Positions 7,077 to 8,621 of a DNA stretch of 8,621 bases are shown in pieces. This DNA comes from Gammaproteobacteria bacterium. Its GTDB lineage: Bacteria; Pseudomonadota; Gammaproteobacteria; Pseudomonadales; Azotimanducaceae. A program made the translations under genes and the position numbers. The notes beneath the pieces are model-generated. The model was not told the origin of the DNA, ran no database searches, and saw nothing but the letters and a program-made list of their open reading frames with translations. The stretch's first letter is position 1. The number at the start of each line of letters is the position of its first letter. Where the stretch lies: contig JAPPHP010000273.1 in the NCBI GenBank assembly GCA_028821035.1, positions 1-8,621 of the forward strand, written 5' to 3'.

Positions 7077-7877
7077 ATGCTCATGCCGAACGCCCTGCGC
7101 GAGAAGCTGGACCGCGATATGCCGACGGTCAGCACGCACTTCCTCTTCGCCGACGCCGACATCCCGGAGATCATCGGCGACACGGGGCTCTTCGACTACG
7201 CGGAGTTCGTCGCGGAGTACTCGACATTCGACATGGGGTTCCTCTACCACCTCGCCCGCGCCGGCCAGTGCGGCGGGAACCTGCCGCTCATGATCAAGCT
7301 CGACCAGGAAGGCCAGGGGTTCTGGGCGCAGGCGGCGCTCGGCGCCGGGTTCAAGGCGGTGCTCTTCACCGACATCCGTACGCCCGAGGACGTCGACGTC
7401 TGTCACCGCGTGATGGCCCCGGACACCCCCAACACCGGCGGCGCCATGGGCGTGAAGTTGCGGCGTCCGGCGTTGACGAGCTACGACACGACGGCCTACC
7501 TCGCCGACCTCGAGTCCATCGTGTTCGCCATCATGATCGAGAAGAACGTCACCGTGGAGAACATCGACGCGGTCATGGAGCGGGCCCGGGAACGCGGGGT
7601 CGACATGACCCAGTGGGGACCCGCCGACTTCAGCTTTTCCCGCGGCAACCCGGGCCTCCAGGGTACGCCGGAGATCCGCGCCTTCGAGGAACTGGTCATC
7701 GCCAAGTCCCTCGAGTACGGCATCCGCCCCCGCGCCGAGATCGGCGCCGTCGAGCAGGCGAAGCGCTACATCGATCTCGGCGTGCGCGACTTCTGCATCG
7801 GCTGGGACCGGTTCATCGTGCGTGCCGCGTTCGCGGAACTCGGCGAGGGGATGCGGAAGCTGACGGAGGGGCTGTAG
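7077..7877 (+). CDS. HpcH/HpaI aldolase/citrate lyase family protein (divergent active site)
   Basis: A 266-residue protein with no signal peptide, so cytoplasmic. The fold is recognisable from a FDYAEFVAEY strand near 39-48, a run of barrel strands, MIEK with E155, GPADFSFS with D184, and the closing segment GVRDFCIGWD. E155 and D184 match the two divalent-metal ligands of E. coli HpaI (E149, D175). Family knowledge: these class II aldolases cleave or form 2-keto-4-hydroxy acids such as 2-keto-3-deoxy sugar acids, giving pyruvate plus an aldehyde. Odd points: the catalytic His of the DGEH motif (HpaI H45) is Tyr48 here, and the residue matching R70, which contacts the substrate carboxylate, is Lys74. 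The reaction may therefore differ. The frame stays open upstream to 6882 (with ATGs at 6882 and 7062), but that part is antisense to the sulfatase and has no sensible sequence. It is divergent from the sulfatase pair and ends 13 bases from a convergent gene. Confidence 0.85.
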   Translation: MLMPNALREKLDRDMPTVSTHFLFADADIPEIIGDTGLFDYAEFVAEYSTFDMGFLYHLARAGQCGGNLPLMIKLDQEGQGFWAQAALGAGFKAVLFTDIRTPEDVDVCHRVMAPDTPNTGGAMGVKLRRPALTSYDTTAYLADLESIVFAIMIEKNVTVENIDAVMERARERGVDMTQWGPADFSFSRGNPGLQGTPEIRAFEELVIAKSLEYGIRPRAEIGAVEQAKRYIDLGVRDFCIGWDRFIVRAAFAELGEGMRKLTEGL

Positions 7878-7890
7878 CCTGCCACCAACT

Positions 7891-8621
7891 TCAGACGTCT
7901 GGCATTGCGGTCTTGATGGTTGCCGCCTGACGCGCCGCGCCAAAAGTCTCGCCCACGACATTCATGAGTTCGGCATTGCCGCTCACGGTCACCGGTTGGT
8001 CGGCTTCGCCATCCTCGCCCGCACCGAGCTTCTTCATGAAGTTGATGTACTCAGCGTAGTCCCCGGTGAACTTCAGATCGGGCTCGGTCCGAGGCGGTTC
8101 CAGTGAAAACCGCACACCGCGCTCCGGATCGAAAAGGACCTGCCACCACTCGGTTCCTCCCCGCAGCGAGTCCGTGAGTTCGTACACCATCAAATAACTA
8201 CGATCCAGCTTGGCGGCTGCGGCTCGCGAGGCCTCATCCGCAGCGAGCCGGCGATTCATCTGAAAGACATGCGTCTGCGACATGAAGCCGGGCTCGGGCG
8301 AGCCGGCCGCAAAGTCCCGCACATGGGCAAAGTCCAGATCGGTTACCTCGGGGTACTCGGCGCGAAAGACCGCGTCGAGCCCACCGCCCTCCCCGCTCAG
8401 GTAGAAGTCAAAGAATCGCTGCACGAACTGATTCATGATATCGACCATCCGTTCACCATCGATGGTGCCCAGGGAGGCGCCGCCGTCGGCTTCGGCTTCG
8501 CGAACCGCGGGTGGCAGCAGCACACCGTCGGTATATGCGATGTGCGTGGCGCCTCTTGTCTCCACGCGGAAGATATCGGGATTGCTTCCCATGGTGGCCA
8601 GCGGTTCATAAACGAATTCGG
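7891..8621 (-). CDS. C-terminal part of an alpha/beta hydrolase with an SCP2-like tail, 5' truncated by the window
   Basis: The frame runs off the right edge; 242 residues are present and the stop is TGA at 7893-7891. An ATG at 8592 is in frame, but coding sequence continues upstream of it (EFVYEPLAT...), so it is internal. Residues 20-31, with GATH ending at H26 followed by a YTD, look like the catalytic-His strand of PAF-acetylhydrolase or dienelactone-hydrolase-like enzymes. NQFVQRFFDFYLSG and a later AEYPEV match the C-terminal helix and tail common in that group. About residues 135-242 then read like a sterol-carrier-protein-2-type domain: EWWQVLFDPERGVRFSLE, DLKFTGDYAEYINFMKKL and PVTVSGNAELMNVV give the expected strand, test-sequence and helix order. 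Both assignments come from pattern only, and the tail is the less certain of the two. Base composition is clearly lower in G+C than the rest of the window. It is convergent with the aldolase homologue. Confidence 0.6.
   Translation of the reverse strand, partial: EFVYEPLATMGSNPDIFRVETRGATHIAYTDGVLLPPAVREAEADGGASLGTIDGERMVDIMNQFVQRFFDFYLSGEGGGLDAVFRAEYPEVTDLDFAHVRDFAAGSPEPGFMSQTHVFQMNRRLAADEASRAAAAKLDRSYLMVYELTDSLRGGTEWWQVLFDPERGVRFSLEPPRTEPDLKFTGDYAEYINFMKKLGAGEDGEADQPVTVSGNAELMNVVGETFGAARQAATIKTAMPDV

Noticed and set aside
7880..7904. TGCCA...TGGCA inverted repeat enclosing the palindrome CAGACGTCTG (7892-7901) at the convergent junction
   Set aside because: The arms are short with a 15-base loop and no T tract, and most of it lies in the coding end of the minus-strand gene. 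It is too weak to call a terminator.

Overview
The window is high-GC, densely coded DNA. Of four 60-base lines counted by hand, one in the M16 gene is about 73% G+C and three at the right edge are 45-60%. Secreted two-lobe M16 peptidases, type I sulfatases with Sec signal peptides and strong GGAGG-type ribosome binding sites suggest a Gram-negative heterotroph, probably an uncultured proteobacterium. That assignment is inference, because no rRNA or tRNA marker is present.

Layout. (1) 1-974, plus strand: a luciferase-like flavin-dependent oxidoreductase, cut at its 5' end by the window. (2) 1066-3861, plus: a secreted 931-residue M16 zinc peptidase with an active N-terminal half and an inactive C-terminal half. 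(3) 3858-3934: a compact pair of inverted GTAG-headed hairpins (a REP doublet, or REPIN-like element) between two convergent genes. Its two GTAG heads supply the TAG stop codons of both genes. (4) 3931-5418 and 5494-7008, minus: two tandem sulfatase paralogues about 80% identical without a gap over 462 residues, probably one operon with the 5494-7008 gene first. (5) 7077-7877, plus and divergent from the sulfatases: an HpcH/HpaI-type aldolase homologue that keeps its metal ligands but has changed catalytic residues. (6) 7891-8621, minus and convergent with the aldolase: the C-terminal part of an alpha/beta hydrolase that appears to carry an SCP2-like tail; its 5' end lies outside the window.

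How the genes could fit together. The two sulfatases are exported and would remove sulfate esters outside the cytoplasm. The divergent aldolase homologue could process a carbon skeleton released in that way. This is a guess from gene order, since nothing in the sequence fixes a substrate. The oxidoreductase and the M16 peptidase look like unrelated neighbours.

No CRISPR array, tRNA, rRNA, transposase or phage gene was seen. All intergenic gaps are under 100 bases. The most notable non-coding structure is the hairpin doublet at 3858-3934.
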